From Streptomyces sp. NBC_01481 (GTDB lineage Bacteria; Actinomycetota; Actinomycetes; Streptomycetales; Streptomycetaceae): a stretch of DNA of 64,000 nucleotides. Under the pieces are notes generated by a model. That model did no database searches. It was not told the DNA's origin and saw only the letters and a list, made by a program, of their open reading frames with translations. Location of the stretch: positions 868,001 to 932,000 of the forward strand of contig NZ_JAPEPT010000003.1 in assembly GCF_026339995.1 (NCBI RefSeq). Reading direction: 5' to 3'. Both the position numbers and the translations under genes were made by a program. Numbering within the stretch: the stretch's first letter is position 1; each line of letters begins with the position of its first letter. Of the stretch, positions 50,135 through 58,416 are shown one piece after another.

Positions 50135-51339
50135 ATGCGCGGTGGACCTTCGGTGCTCGGAATCGTACTGGCCGGAGGGGAGGGCAAACGGCTGATGCCG
50201 CTGACCGCCGACCGCGCGAAACCGGCGGTGACCTTCGGTGGCATGTACCGGCTCGTCGACTTCGTGCTCTCCAGCCTGGTCAACGGCGACATCCTGCGGA
50301 TCTGTGTGCTCACGCAGTACAAATCCCACTCCCTGGACCGCCATGTGACCACCACCTGGCGGATGTCGAGCCTGCTCGGCAACTACGTCACGCCGGTCCC
50401 GGCACAGCAGCGGCTCGGACGGCGCTGGTATCTCGGCAGCGCGGACGCGATTCTGCAGTCCCTCAACCTCGTCAACGACGAACGGCCGGACTACATAGCG
50501 GTGTTCGGCGCGGACCATGTGTACCGGATGGACCCGCGGCAGATGCTGAAGCAGCACATCGAGGGCGGCGCGCCGGGATCAAGGTGCCGCGCTCCGAGGC
50601 GTCCTCGTTCGGGATCATCACTCCCGCATCCGACGGCGCCCGCGTCGAGAGGTTCCTGGAGAAGCCCGCCGACCCTCCCGGGCTGCCCGGCGATCCGGGC
50701 CGGGTCTTCGCCTCCATGGGCAACTATCTCTTCACCACCAAGGTCCTCGTCGACGCGCTCCACCGGGACGCGGAGGACACGCACTCCGTCCATGACATGG
50801 GCGGCTCGATCCTGCCGATGCTCACCGAGCGGGGTATGGCGCAGCTCTACGACTTCGATGAGAACCATGTGCCCGGCGAGAGCGCCCGGGAGCACGGTTA
50901 CTGGCGCGATGTGGGCACGCTCGACACGTACTACGAGGCGCATATGGATCTGATCTCGGACCGCCCGGTCTTCGACCTCGACAACCGCCGCTGGCCCATC
51001 TACACCCACCCCGGGCAGCTGCCGCCGGCCCGGTTCATCGGCGCGGGCATCGCGAGCGAGTCCGTCGTCAGCCCGGGCTGCATCGTCCGCGGACAGGTCA
51101 CCCGCTCCGTCCTCTCGCCGGGTGTGACGGTGGGGGAGGGAGCGGTGGTGCAGGGCTCGGTCCTCCACGACAACGTGCGTATCGGTCGTGGAGCGGTGGT
51201 GCGCGGCTCGATTCTCGACAAGAACGTCGATGTCCCGCCCGGCGCGACGATCGGTGTCAATCCCGAGCGTGACCAGGAGCTTTACACCGTATCCAAGAAC
51301 GGAGTCATCGCGCTGGGCAAGGGCCGGCCGGTGCTCTGA
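50135..51339 (+). pseudogene. glgC: ADP-glucose pyrophosphorylase with internal frameshift
   Basis: Normally about 405 aa, making ADP-glucose for glycogen. The N-terminal part (SVLGIVLAGGEGKRLMPLTA, LTQYKSHSLDRHV, and FGADHVYRMDPRQM) reads in one frame as far as HIEGGA at about 50570. The rest (KVPRSEASSFGIITPASDG, YWRDVGTLDTYYEAHMDL and the beta-helix end) is in another frame starting near 50584. The region between should read GAGVTVAGIK; the DNA lacks 13 nt of it, consistent with a deletion of the codons for GVTV plus one base. Both parts are well conserved otherwise, so it is either a very recent mutation or a sequencing error. ATG 50135 follows GAGGGG. Confidence 0.85.
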
Positions 51340-51482
51340 AGCCGCAACGCGGCGCCATGGCCGATTGCCGATCACCCCCCGCGGGAATCACTGGGGTGAG
51401 GGGCCTGTCGTTGCGCCTGGACCGCGGACAAAAGCCCCACTTGGCGTTCCTGGCTGGTTCCGACCGGAAACGGAGTGATGAC

Positions 51483-51899
51483 ATGCGTGCGCACAGACGC
51501 TCCGGTCGGCGCGCCGCATGCGCGACGTATCTCCTGCCCCAGGCGGAGAACTCCGCCCGCTGGGCACGTCACCTGACGACTGCCTTCCTCACCCGGGGCT
51601 GCGGCGAGAAGCTGTCCGGCGACCAGGTGGAGGACGCGACCCTGGTCGTGTCCGAGCTGGTCACCAACGCCACCCGGCACGGCAGGAGCAGCTGCCGGCT
51701 GCGGCTGCACGTCGACCCGGGGCTGGTCACCGTCGAGGTGGAGGACGCCAGTCCGGTACACCCGCGGCTGTGCTCGCCGCTGGACCTGGACGAGGGCGGA
51801 CGGGGCATCGTGATGGTGCGGGAGCTGTCGCAGCACTTCGCGGTACGGGGCGGACCCGGGGGCGGCAAGACCGTACAGGCGGTGCTCGCCGCGTCCTGA
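51483..51899 (+). CDS. RsbW-like anti-sigma/regulatory histidine-kinase-type ATPase
   Basis: 138 aa, a single HATPase_c domain. The N box is VVSELVTNATRHG near residue 60, and the G boxes are GRGIVMVREL and GGPGGGKTVQA. Such stand-alone kinases of Streptomyces phosphorylate anti-sigma antagonists. GGAG is seven nt before the ATG at 51483; the frame is open earlier without support. It lies between glgC and an ArsR gene in the same direction. Confidence 0.8.
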   Translation: MRAHRRSGRRAACATYLLPQAENSARWARHLTTAFLTRGCGEKLSGDQVEDATLVVSELVTNATRHGRSSCRLRLHVDPGLVTVEVEDASPVHPRLCSPLDLDEGGRGIVMVRELSQHFAVRGGPGGGKTVQAVLAAS

Positions 51900-52253
51900 G
51901 GCCCAGATCCTCAAGGGCGCCGCCTCAGCACGGCTGACGCCACACCCTTCGCGAAGGGCGTCAGCGCCGCACAGTCGTCGTACTGTGCGCACTCCTCGTT
52001 CACCGCCAAGTCGAAGTCCCCTACCAGCTGGGCGACTTGGGGAAGGTCGTTCTTGGCAGGTCCATGCGCCCTGCCACCAGCGGGCGCAGGGTGTCGAGCC
52101 GCCGGATGTCGAGCCGGCGCTCGCCCAGTCGTTGGGTCTGCCCAGTACGGATGCCGTGAAGTCCTGTGGTCTGGACGGAACGACTCCCACGCGCCGCACG
52201 CCGACAACGAAATGAGTCTGGACAAAAAAAGTTGTCGGTGAGAGAGTGAAGCC
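51900..52253. other. Intergenic region upstream of the ArsR-type gene
   Basis: 354 nt, no credible gene in any frame. It holds the ArsR promoter and the inverted repeat listed at 52201-52238. The A-run GGACAAAAAAAG at 52220-52231 stands out in this GC-rich genome. Confidence 0.5.
52201..52238. promoter_or_regulatory. Nested inverted repeats upstream of the ArsR-type gene
   Basis: CCGACAAC (52201-52208) pairs with GTTGTCGG (52231-52238). Within it GACAA (52221-52225) pairs with TTGTC (52232-52236). Two GACAA/TTGTC sites ending 15 bp before the ATG suggest an autoregulatory operator. Confidence 0.55.
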
Positions 52254-52880
52254 ATGTTGGACGTGACCGTGATCGAGGACTCGGCGGCTGCCGCCGTCTC
52301 GCTGGACCCCATGCGCTCCCGGCTGCTCGCCGAGCTCGCCGCCGGTCCGGCGTCGGCGGCCATGCTGGCCGCCCGGGTCGGGCTGCCCCGCCAGAAGGTG
52401 AACTACCACCTCAAGGCACTGGAGCGGCACGGCCTGGTCGAGCTCGCCGGCGAGCGCAGGAAGGGCAATGTCACCGAGCGGCTGATGCGGGCCACCGCGG
52501 CCTCGTACGTCATCTCGCCGCTCGCCCTGGCTGCCGTGCAGCCCGACCCGGGCCGCTTCCGCGACCAGCTCTCCGCCCGCTGGATGCTCGCGGTCGCCGC
52601 GCGGCTCGTGCGCGACGTGGGCACGCTGATCACGGGCGCCGCCAAGGCCCGTAAACGGCTCGCCACCTACGCCCTCGACGGCGAGGTGCGCTTCGCCTCG
52701 GCCGCCGACCGGGCCGCGTTCGTGGAGGAGCTGACGCAGGGCGTCGGCGCGCTGATCGCCAAGTACCACGACCAGGACGCGCCGGGCGGCCGAGAGCACC
52801 GCATCGTCGTCGCCCTCCACCCCACGGTGAAAACACCACCCTCCGTCCCCGCCATTGAGAACGCGCCCGAGAGCGCCTGA
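52254..52880 (+). CDS. ArsR-family winged-helix regulator
   Basis: 208 aa. The winged helix spans about residues 15-80 (MRSRLLAELAAGPASAAML, LPRQKVNYHLKALERHGLVE). No metal-binding Cys/His cluster is visible, so it probably senses a small molecule or protein. The C-terminal half is helical and resembles the effector part of SRPBCC-partnered regulators. It precedes an AHSA1/SRPBCC protein by 15 nt, a common pairing in actinomycetes where the regulator also controls the partner. An AGAGAG/GAGTG ribosome site lies upstream. Confidence 0.82.
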   Translation: MLDVTVIEDSAAAAVSLDPMRSRLLAELAAGPASAAMLAARVGLPRQKVNYHLKALERHGLVELAGERRKGNVTERLMRATAASYVISPLALAAVQPDPGRFRDQLSARWMLAVAARLVRDVGTLITGAAKARKRLATYALDGEVRFASAADRAAFVEELTQGVGALIAKYHDQDAPGGREHRIVVALHPTVKTPPSVPAIENAPESA

Positions 52881-52895
52881 GTACCTGGAGTCACC

Positions 52896-53624
52896 ATGTC
52901 CAAGGAGTTCGAGATCGTCCGCGAGTTCGAGGTCGACGCAAGCCCCGAAGAGGTCTGGGAGGCGATCACCTCCGGCACGGGAGGCTGGCTGTGGCCCTTG
53001 GAGTACGAGCCCAAGAAAGGCGGCGCCGGGCCCTTCGGCAGCACCGTCACCGAATGGGATCCGCCCCGCCGGCTGACCGGGCGCACGGAGAACGTGGAGG
53101 GCATTCCCCAGCAGACGTACAACCAGCTCGACCATGTCATCGAGCCGCGTGAGGGCGGCGGCTCCTGGGTGCGCTATGTGCACAGCGGCATCTTCGTCGA
53201 TGACTGGGACAACCAGTACGACGGTGCGAGCAAGCACACGGACTTCTATCTGCACACCCTGCGGCAGTACTTGAAGCACTTCACCGGCCGGGCGGTCACC
53301 TTCACCACCCTGGACGCTCCCGCCGCCTCGAACACCCCGGGCGCCCTGGAGGTCGTCAGCCGCGGACTCGGGCTGCCGGACGACTCCGCCGAGGGCGCGA
53401 CCGTACGGGTCGAGGTGCCGGGCGCCGGCCAGGTCGACGCGGTCCTCGACTACCGCAACCCGTACTTTGTCGGGCTGCGCACGGACGAGGCGATGTACCG
53501 CCTCTTCGGCCGCAACCACTTCGGTGCGCCGGTCGGTGTCAGCGTGCACGACTTCGCGAGCGGCGCGGACGCGGGGAAGAACGAGGACGCCTGGCGGACG
53601 TGGCTGACCGGCCTGTTCGCGTGA
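52896..53624 (+). CDS. SRPBCC/AHSA1-domain protein
   Basis: 242 aa. FEIVREFEVDASPEEVWEAI is the typical start of the START-like fold, followed by GTGGWLWPLEYEP and TEWDPPRRLTGRTE. The C-terminal 100 residues may be a second, more degenerate copy of the fold. It probably binds a hydrophobic ligand and is co-expressed with the ArsR-type regulator. GGAG is present at good spacing before the ATG. Confidence 0.8.
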   Translation: MSKEFEIVREFEVDASPEEVWEAITSGTGGWLWPLEYEPKKGGAGPFGSTVTEWDPPRRLTGRTENVEGIPQQTYNQLDHVIEPREGGGSWVRYVHSGIFVDDWDNQYDGASKHTDFYLHTLRQYLKHFTGRAVTFTTLDAPAASNTPGALEVVSRGLGLPDDSAEGATVRVEVPGAGQVDAVLDYRNPYFVGLRTDEAMYRLFGRNHFGAPVGVSVHDFASGADAGKNEDAWRTWLTGLFA

Positions 53625-53649
53625 CCCGGTCGGGAACTCGCAGGGGCCT

Positions 53650-53677
53650 TCGCCCGCGGACCCGGGTCCGCGGGCGA
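53650..53677. terminator. 28-bp perfect palindrome, terminator
   Basis: TCGCCCGCGGACCC followed by its exact reverse complement, 26 bp after the SRPBCC stop. It can form a strong GC stem that ends the ArsR/SRPBCC operon. Confidence 0.75.
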
Positions 53678-53787
53678 GGTCCTGTCCCGAAGCCGCCGGT
53701 CACGGGATTTTGTCGTCACCCTTTTGCTCAGTAAAGTTGCGCTTTTGAAAACCCCTGCGTACGAGTGACTGAGGAACGGCAAAGGCA

Positions 53788-55251
53788 ATGACGGTGACAG
53801 AGGACAGCCCGGCGTTCGGCCCGGGCATCGACCCGGAGCGCCTGGCCGTCTGCCTCAGCGTGCTCGACGAGCTCGACAAGCTGGACGTCGACCACCCCGA
53901 CGCGATCATGGTGCGCCGCGCCACCGCGGGCATCTACCGCACCGTGAAGCAGCGCCGCCGCCAGGAGCGCCGGGCCTCCAAGACCGCCCACGACAAGGCG
54001 GTCACCGAGGCCACCGCGACCGGTTCCGCAGAGCGCATCGACGACGAGACCGAAGGTCTGCTGCCGTCCTCCTCGGTCAGCGGCGAGATCGCGGGGATAC
54101 TCCAGCGCCCCCGGTCCTGCTACATCTGCAAGACCCGCTATGTCGAGGTCGACGCCTTCTACCACCAGCTGTGCCAGAAGTGCGCGGCCGAGAACCGCGC
54201 CCGCCGTGACGCCCGTACCGATCTGACCGGCAAGCGCGCCCTTCTCACCGGCGGCCGAGCCAAGATCGGTATGTACATCGCGCTGCGACTGCTGCGTGAC
54301 GGTGCCCACACCACCATCACCACCCGCTTCCCCAACGACGCGATCCGCCGCTTCAAGGCGATGCCGGACAGGGACGAGTGGATCCACCGCCTCAAGATCG
54401 TCGGCATCGATCTGCGTGACCCCGCCCAGGTCGTCGCGCTCGCCGACTCGGTGGCCGCCGAAGGCCCGCTGGACATCCTGATCAACAACGCCGCCCAGAC
54501 CGTACGCCGCTCCCCGGGGGCCTACAGCGAACTGGTCGCCGCCGAGTCCGCGCCGCTGCCCGCCGGCGAGCTGCCGCCCGCCCAGGTCATTGGCACCTTC
54601 GGCAGCGGTGCCGTGGATTCCGTGGCCGCGCTGCCCTCCGGCGCGGGCGAGGGCCTGAGTGCCCAGGACGTCACAGAGCTGGCACTTGTCAGCGGCTCGG
54701 CCTCACTGGAGCGCATCGCCGCGGGCACCGCCATCGACGCCGGCGGTCTCGTCCCCGATCTGCACGACACCAACAGCTGGATCCAGACGGTCTCGGAGGT
54801 GGACCCGGTCGAGCTGCTCGAAGTGCAGCTGTGCAACTCCACCGCGCCCTTCATCCTGATCAGCCGGCTCCGCCCGGTCATGGCCGCCTCGCGGGGCAAG
54901 CGCACCTATGTGGTGAACGTCTCCGCGATGGAGGGCGTCTTCAGCCGCGGCTACAAGGGCGCGGGCCATCCGCACACCAACATGGCCAAGGCCGCGCTGA
55001 ACATGCTCACCCGCACCAGCGCCCAGGAGATGTTCGAGACCGACGGCATTCTGATGACCGCCGTGGACACCGGCTGGATCACCGACGAGCGCCCGCATCC
55101 GGACAAGATGCGCCTGGCTGACGAGGGCTTCCACGCCCCGCTCGACCTGGTCGACGGCGCGGCCCGCGTCTACGACCCGATCGTGCGCGGCGAGGACGGC
55201 GAGGACCTCTACGGCTGCTTCCTCAAGGACTACGCTCCGGCGAACTGGTAG
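53788..55251 (+). CDS. Unusual SDR with N-terminal zinc-ribbon
   Basis: 487 aa. The N-terminal 105 residues are mostly helical and charged. A four-Cys ribbon follows (Cys111/Cys114 in SCYICKTRY, Cys129/Cys132 in LCQKCAAEN). An SDR domain then begins at LTGKRALLTGGRAKIGMYIA (about 146-165), with NNAAQTVRR. An insertion of about 80 residues follows, then VVNVSAMEGVFSRGYKG. Where other SDRs have Tyr-x-x-x-Lys, it has HTNMAK, so Lys is kept but Tyr is replaced by Thr. Similar proteins with an N-terminal ribbon are known in actinobacteria and, as I recall, in plants and slime moulds. The substrate is unknown. Confidence 0.8.
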   Translation: MTVTEDSPAFGPGIDPERLAVCLSVLDELDKLDVDHPDAIMVRRATAGIYRTVKQRRRQERRASKTAHDKAVTEATATGSAERIDDETEGLLPSSSVSGEIAGILQRPRSCYICKTRYVEVDAFYHQLCQKCAAENRARRDARTDLTGKRALLTGGRAKIGMYIALRLLRDGAHTTITTRFPNDAIRRFKAMPDRDEWIHRLKIVGIDLRDPAQVVALADSVAAEGPLDILINNAAQTVRRSPGAYSELVAAESAPLPAGELPPAQVIGTFGSGAVDSVAALPSGAGEGLSAQDVTELALVSGSASLERIAAGTAIDAGGLVPDLHDTNSWIQTVSEVDPVELLEVQLCNSTAPFILISRLRPVMAASRGKRTYVVNVSAMEGVFSRGYKGAGHPHTNMAKAALNMLTRTSAQEMFETDGILMTAVDTGWITDERPHPDKMRLADEGFHAPLDLVDGAARVYDPIVRGEDGEDLYGCFLKDYAPANW

Positions 55252-55270
55252 AGCTGTAGAGCTCAGGCCA

Positions 55271-55293
55271 TGTCCGGTCGATCAGGCCGGACA
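55271..55293. terminator. Hairpin between convergent genes
   Basis: TGTCCGG (55271-55277) pairs with CCGGACA (55287-55293), 20 bp after the SDR stop. Confidence 0.55.
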
Positions 55294-55931
55294 CGCCCCA
55301 GCTGATCGTGGAAGGCGTACGAGCCGGTGCCCGCCGCCGAGCCACAGCACCGCCCGCGCCACGTCGTCGGGCTCGCCGATCCGGCCCAGCGGCAGACCTT
55401 CGGCGATGCGCCGCTCGGCGTCCTCCCAGACGAAACGGGCTATTTCGGTGCGAAATAGCCCGGGTGAGACGGCGTTCACGCGTACACCCGGGGCGAGTTC
55501 GCCCGCGAGCTGCTGGGTGAGGTGCGACAGAGCTGCCTTGCTGGTGCCGTACGCGCCGTGAACGCGTGGCGCCATTCGTCGGGATCGGCCTCCATCGGCG
55601 GGCCGTAGGGGGCGTTGGTCGCGGCGTTGTTGACCAGGATGTCGAGCCGCCCGAACTCCCGCAGCGCGAGTTCGGTGCACCGGCCGAGATGCTCCGGGTC
55701 CCCGACGCTGCCCGCGCAGCCGGCGGCGTGCGCGCCCGACTTCCGCAGCCCGGCCACCGCTTCTGTTACTCCATCCGTGTTCCGGGCGGAGACCACCACC
55801 TTCGCACCGGCCGCGGCCAGTGCCCCGGCGACTGCGCGGCCGATACCCCGTGAAGCCCCCGTCACCAGGGCCGTTCTGGCTTCGAGGCAGCGCTCTGCCC
55901 GCCCGGAAATCATCCGCGTACGACCCCACAA
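55282..55931 (-). pseudogene. Decayed FabG-type SDR
   Basis: The upstream half reads TALVTGASRGIGRAVAGALA to LDILVNNAATNAPYG, then PDEWRHAFT. The downstream half, in another frame, reads AYGTSKAALSHLTQQLAGEL, then VRVNAVSPGLFRTEIARFVW. Between HAFT and AYGTSK about 40-50 residues are missing, including the catalytic Ser segment, and the frame changes. The C-terminus also ends in unrelated sequence after DDVARAVLWL. The gene is non-functional. It is closest to 3-oxoacyl-ACP-reductase-like enzymes of about 250 aa. Confidence 0.82.
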
Positions 55932-55972
55932 AGCCCCGCACAGAGATAGATCGTTGGCCGGAATTGGGTTGG

Positions 55973-55991
55973 TTTACAGGAGATTTACAGG
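55973..55991. promoter_or_regulatory. Direct repeat TTTACAGG with 11-bp period
   Basis: TTTACAGG at 55973-55980 and 55984-55991, spaced one helical turn apart, 185-200 bp upstream of the 57-aa peptide gene. Such spacing suits a dimeric activator, but no partner is known. Confidence 0.35.
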
Positions 55992-56044
55992 CCCCATCGA
56001 GCAGGGGGCCGCTCATATGGTTACCCTGGGGTGAACGGACGCCA

Positions 56045-56151
56045 CCAAGGGACCCACGAAACTCCCTTGGCCGTCCTGGGACAAGTCTGCAACCAGGCTG
56101 CGGTCCCGCCCGAGTAACGGCGCCACCGCGACCCGAACTGCCCTGTCCCAG
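56045..56151. other. Structured leader of the small peptide gene
   Basis: Two independent inverted repeats precede the start at 56176. CCAAGGGA (56045-56052) pairs with TCCCTTGG (56063-56070) around 10 nt. CTGGGACA (56076-56083) pairs with TGTCCCAG (56144-56151) at long range. They may be RNA structure or protein-binding sites. Confidence 0.5.
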
Positions 56152-56175
56152 TTACGCGACACAGAGGAGTGCGCG

Positions 56176-56349
56176 GTGACATCAGAAGTGAAGAAGCACG
56201 AGAAGCGCCCGCAAGAACGCAGCGGCGAACGGACCACTCGGTCCGAAGAACTCGGCAGTCTCGAAGTGTGGGCCCGATCGGCCCCGATCCGGCTGGCCGG
56301 CTACGAGGAAGACCTCGCCGAGCCGCATATCCTGCCCAGTATCGACTGA
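56176..56349 (+). CDS. Small 57-aa peptide gene, unknown
   Basis: 57 aa. GTG start with AGGAG eight nt upstream (GAGGAGTGCGCG), stop, and a 15-bp hairpin terminator 17 nt later, so it looks like a complete single-gene unit. The N-terminal 26 residues are very charged (KKHEKRPQERSGERTTRSEE). The C-terminal 31 are more hydrophobic and include LEVWARSAPIRLAGYEED and EPHILPSID. No signal peptide, no Cys, and only three Ser/Thr in the latter part. The split charged-leader/hydrophobic-tail layout recalls RiPP precursors, but no modifying enzyme lies nearby, so this is only a possibility. I do not recognise it. Confidence 0.65.
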   Translation: MTSEVKKHEKRPQERSGERTTRSEELGSLEVWARSAPIRLAGYEEDLAEPHILPSID

Positions 56350-56366
56350 GCGGACCGTTTCGCCCC

Positions 56367-56400
56367 CCGTGCCCCCTGCCTCCACAGGCAGGGGGCACGG
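56367..56400. terminator. 15-bp perfect hairpin terminator
   Basis: CCGTGCCCCCTGCCT pairs exactly with 56386-56400 around CCAC. It serves the peptide gene and, from the other side, the LMF gene (stop 56453). Confidence 0.85.
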
Positions 56401-56452
56401 ACGGTCAGAGAGCCGGTGCTCAAGGTCAACAACGAGGCGATCGCCCGGGTGT

Positions 56453-57859
56453 TCACAGCAGCCGGGTCGGCCTGAGGAATTCGCGCACATAGGTCCGGTG
56501 CCACCATGCGCCCGTGGCCCGCAGTTCGCGCCAGGTCGTGTACCGGTAGTGGTACAGCCTGGCGCGGACGTACGCGGGCGGGGCGTCCGGGAACGGATTG
56601 CGGCTCAGCAGCCGCAGGGTGTCCCGGTCGCCGTCGAGGAGCCGCTCCATGAAGGGGCCGAACCAGGGGTGCGCATAGGCGGGCGAGAGCGCGGCGAACC
56701 ACATCATCCAGTCGAGCCGCAGATGGTACGGGGCGTACTGGCGCGGCAGCCTTCGCACATCACCGGGCTTGCCCTTGAACTCGTACTCCCGCCAGACCGT
56801 GCCCGGGTGGATCGTCCTCTCGTCCGTACCTTCGACCACCAGCTCGAAGCGCACCCGCCCCACCGTGCCGAACGCGCCGTAGGCGTTGACCAGGTGGAAG
56901 GGGTCGTAGGAGCGGTTCATCGACTGCCGCCGGGAGAGGAGATTGCGCGCCGGGCGGTAACTCAGGCCGAGCAGCAGCGCGCTGAAGGCGATGACCACGA
57001 CTTCGTACCAGAGCGGGGAGCCGGGCAGCGCGTGCGGATCGGCGATCAGCGAGCCGTCCACGACGGACAGGGCGAGGACGATCGTGATCCAGTTCAGCCA
57101 CGAGAAGTTGCCCGAGAGCACCAGCCACAGCTGGGTCAGCACAATCATCGCGGCGGCTCCGCTCGCGATCGGCTGCGGGGTGAACAGCAGGACGGGCACG
57201 AAGAGTTGGGTCACATGGTTGGCCGCCACCTCGACCCGGTGGAAGGGCCTGGGCAGGCGGTGGAAGAACCAGCTCAGCGGGCCCGGCATCGGCTGTGTCT
57301 CGTGGTGGTAGTAGAGACAGGTCAGATCGCGCCAGCACTGGTCGCCGCGGATCTTGATCAGCCCCGCGCCGAACTCCACCCGGAACAGCACCCAGCGCAG
57401 CAGCCACAGCACGAGCACCGGTGGGCCGGTGCGCTCATTGCCGAGGAAGACGGCGAGAAAGCCCACTTCCAGCAGCAGCGACTCCCAGCCGAAGCCGTAC
57501 CAGGTCTGACCGACGTTCACGATCGACAGATAGAGCACCCACAGCGCCGCCCACCACAGCATCGCGACCGGGAGCGGGATGTCGTCGGCGGCGCCCGCGA
57601 CCAGGCCGGCCGAGAGCAGCGCCCCGCACCAGGCGCAGAGCGCGAAGAGCCGGTCGGAGTAGCGCAGTTGGAACAGGCTCGGCGCGCGCCGCATCGGCAC
57701 CCGGCGTACGTACGCGGGCACCGGCAGCATGCCCCGCTCCCCGATCAGCGCCCGGAACTGCAGCGCCGCGGTGAGAAAGGCGACCAGATACACGGCGGCC
57801 AGCGCCCGCTGGAAGACCAGCCGGCTGAGCCAGTAGTCGCTGTCCGTGAACCACTCCAT
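56453..57859 (-). CDS. Lipase-maturation-factor-like membrane protein
   Basis: 468 aa, polytopic, resembling LMF1/LMF2. FQRALAAVYLVAFLTAALQF near residue 15 starts the first segments. GDQCWRDLTCLYYHHETQPM and MPGPLSWFFHRLP are strongly conserved family blocks. VWREYEFKGKPGDV and DWMMWFAALSPAYAHPWF are near the C-terminus. In animals LMF1 helps fold lipases in the ER; the bacterial role is unknown. The start shares one nt with the upstream DUF1990 stop (TGATG) with GGAGG in place, so it is the last gene of a three-gene operon. Confidence 0.88.
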   Translation of the reverse strand: MEWFTDSDYWLSRLVFQRALAAVYLVAFLTAALQFRALIGERGMLPVPAYVRRVPMRRAPSLFQLRYSDRLFALCAWCGALLSAGLVAGAADDIPLPVAMLWWAALWVLYLSIVNVGQTWYGFGWESLLLEVGFLAVFLGNERTGPPVLVLWLLRWVLFRVEFGAGLIKIRGDQCWRDLTCLYYHHETQPMPGPLSWFFHRLPRPFHRVEVAANHVTQLFVPVLLFTPQPIASGAAAMIVLTQLWLVLSGNFSWLNWITIVLALSVVDGSLIADPHALPGSPLWYEVVVIAFSALLLGLSYRPARNLLSRRQSMNRSYDPFHLVNAYGAFGTVGRVRFELVVEGTDERTIHPGTVWREYEFKGKPGDVRRLPRQYAPYHLRLDWMMWFAALSPAYAHPWFGPFMERLLDGDRDTLRLLSRNPFPDAPPAYVRARLYHYRYTTWRELRATGAWWHRTYVREFLRPTRLL

Positions 57860-58416
57860 CACCTCCAGTATCGGTCCGCGGCAAGCCGCCGCACGGTGTG
57901 ACCCAGCCGCCGGGCGTACCACTTCTGCAGTACGGGCACGAGTGGGCCGGCGAGCCGGGTGTACCAGCGGGCGGGGCGGCTGAACGCCATGACGGTGAAC
58001 CACACCGAGCCGTCGTCGCGGATGTCGACGACGAAGGACTCCTCACCGCGCTCGGGATGCCCGGCCAGCGTGCCGTACGCGAAGCCGGTGCGGTTTCTCT
58101 CGTACGCCGTCCAGATCACCTCGCACGGCGCGGCGAACCGCAGCGGTCCCACGCCGACCGAGACCTGGAGCCGGGCGCCGGGCTCGGCGCGAACCGCCGC
58201 GCTGCGCACCCGTGCCCCCGAAGTGCGGTGCATCCGCCAGGTGGTGACCGCCTCGCCGGCCGCGTCGAAGACGGCGCGGCCGCAGCCGATGCGGGTGGTG
58301 TGATGGAGATGGTGGTAGCCGTCGGGCAGCGGGCCGAGCCGGGTGGCGCCCACCTCCGGGTAGCTGAGGCCGCGGCAGGTGGTGGGGCGGACGCTGTTCA
58401 TGCCGTCGTCCTTCAT
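57859..58416 (-). CDS. DUF1990 family protein
   Basis: 185 aa. LSYPEVGATRLGPLPDGYHH and GRAVFDAAGEAVTTWRMHR match DUF1990, and a conserved GFAYGTLAGHPERGEESF block is near 115. The domain is of unknown function and often sits beside YndJ. It overlaps yndJ by 4 nt (ATGA) and LMF by 1 nt. A second in-frame ATG exists six codons downstream. Confidence 0.85.
   Translation of the reverse strand: MKDDGMNSVRPTTCRGLSYPEVGATRLGPLPDGYHHLHHTTRIGCGRAVFDAAGEAVTTWRMHRTSGARVRSAAVRAEPGARLQVSVGVGPLRFAAPCEVIWTAYERNRTGFAYGTLAGHPERGEESFVVDIRDDGSVWFTVMAFSRPARWYTRLAGPLVPVLQKWYARRLGHTVRRLAADRYWR

Noticed and set aside
55973..55991. SARP-type activator site from the TTTACAG heptamer repeats
   Set aside because: The 11-bp period fits, but no -10 element lies at the expected distance and no SARP gene is present; kept only as a low-confidence repeat.
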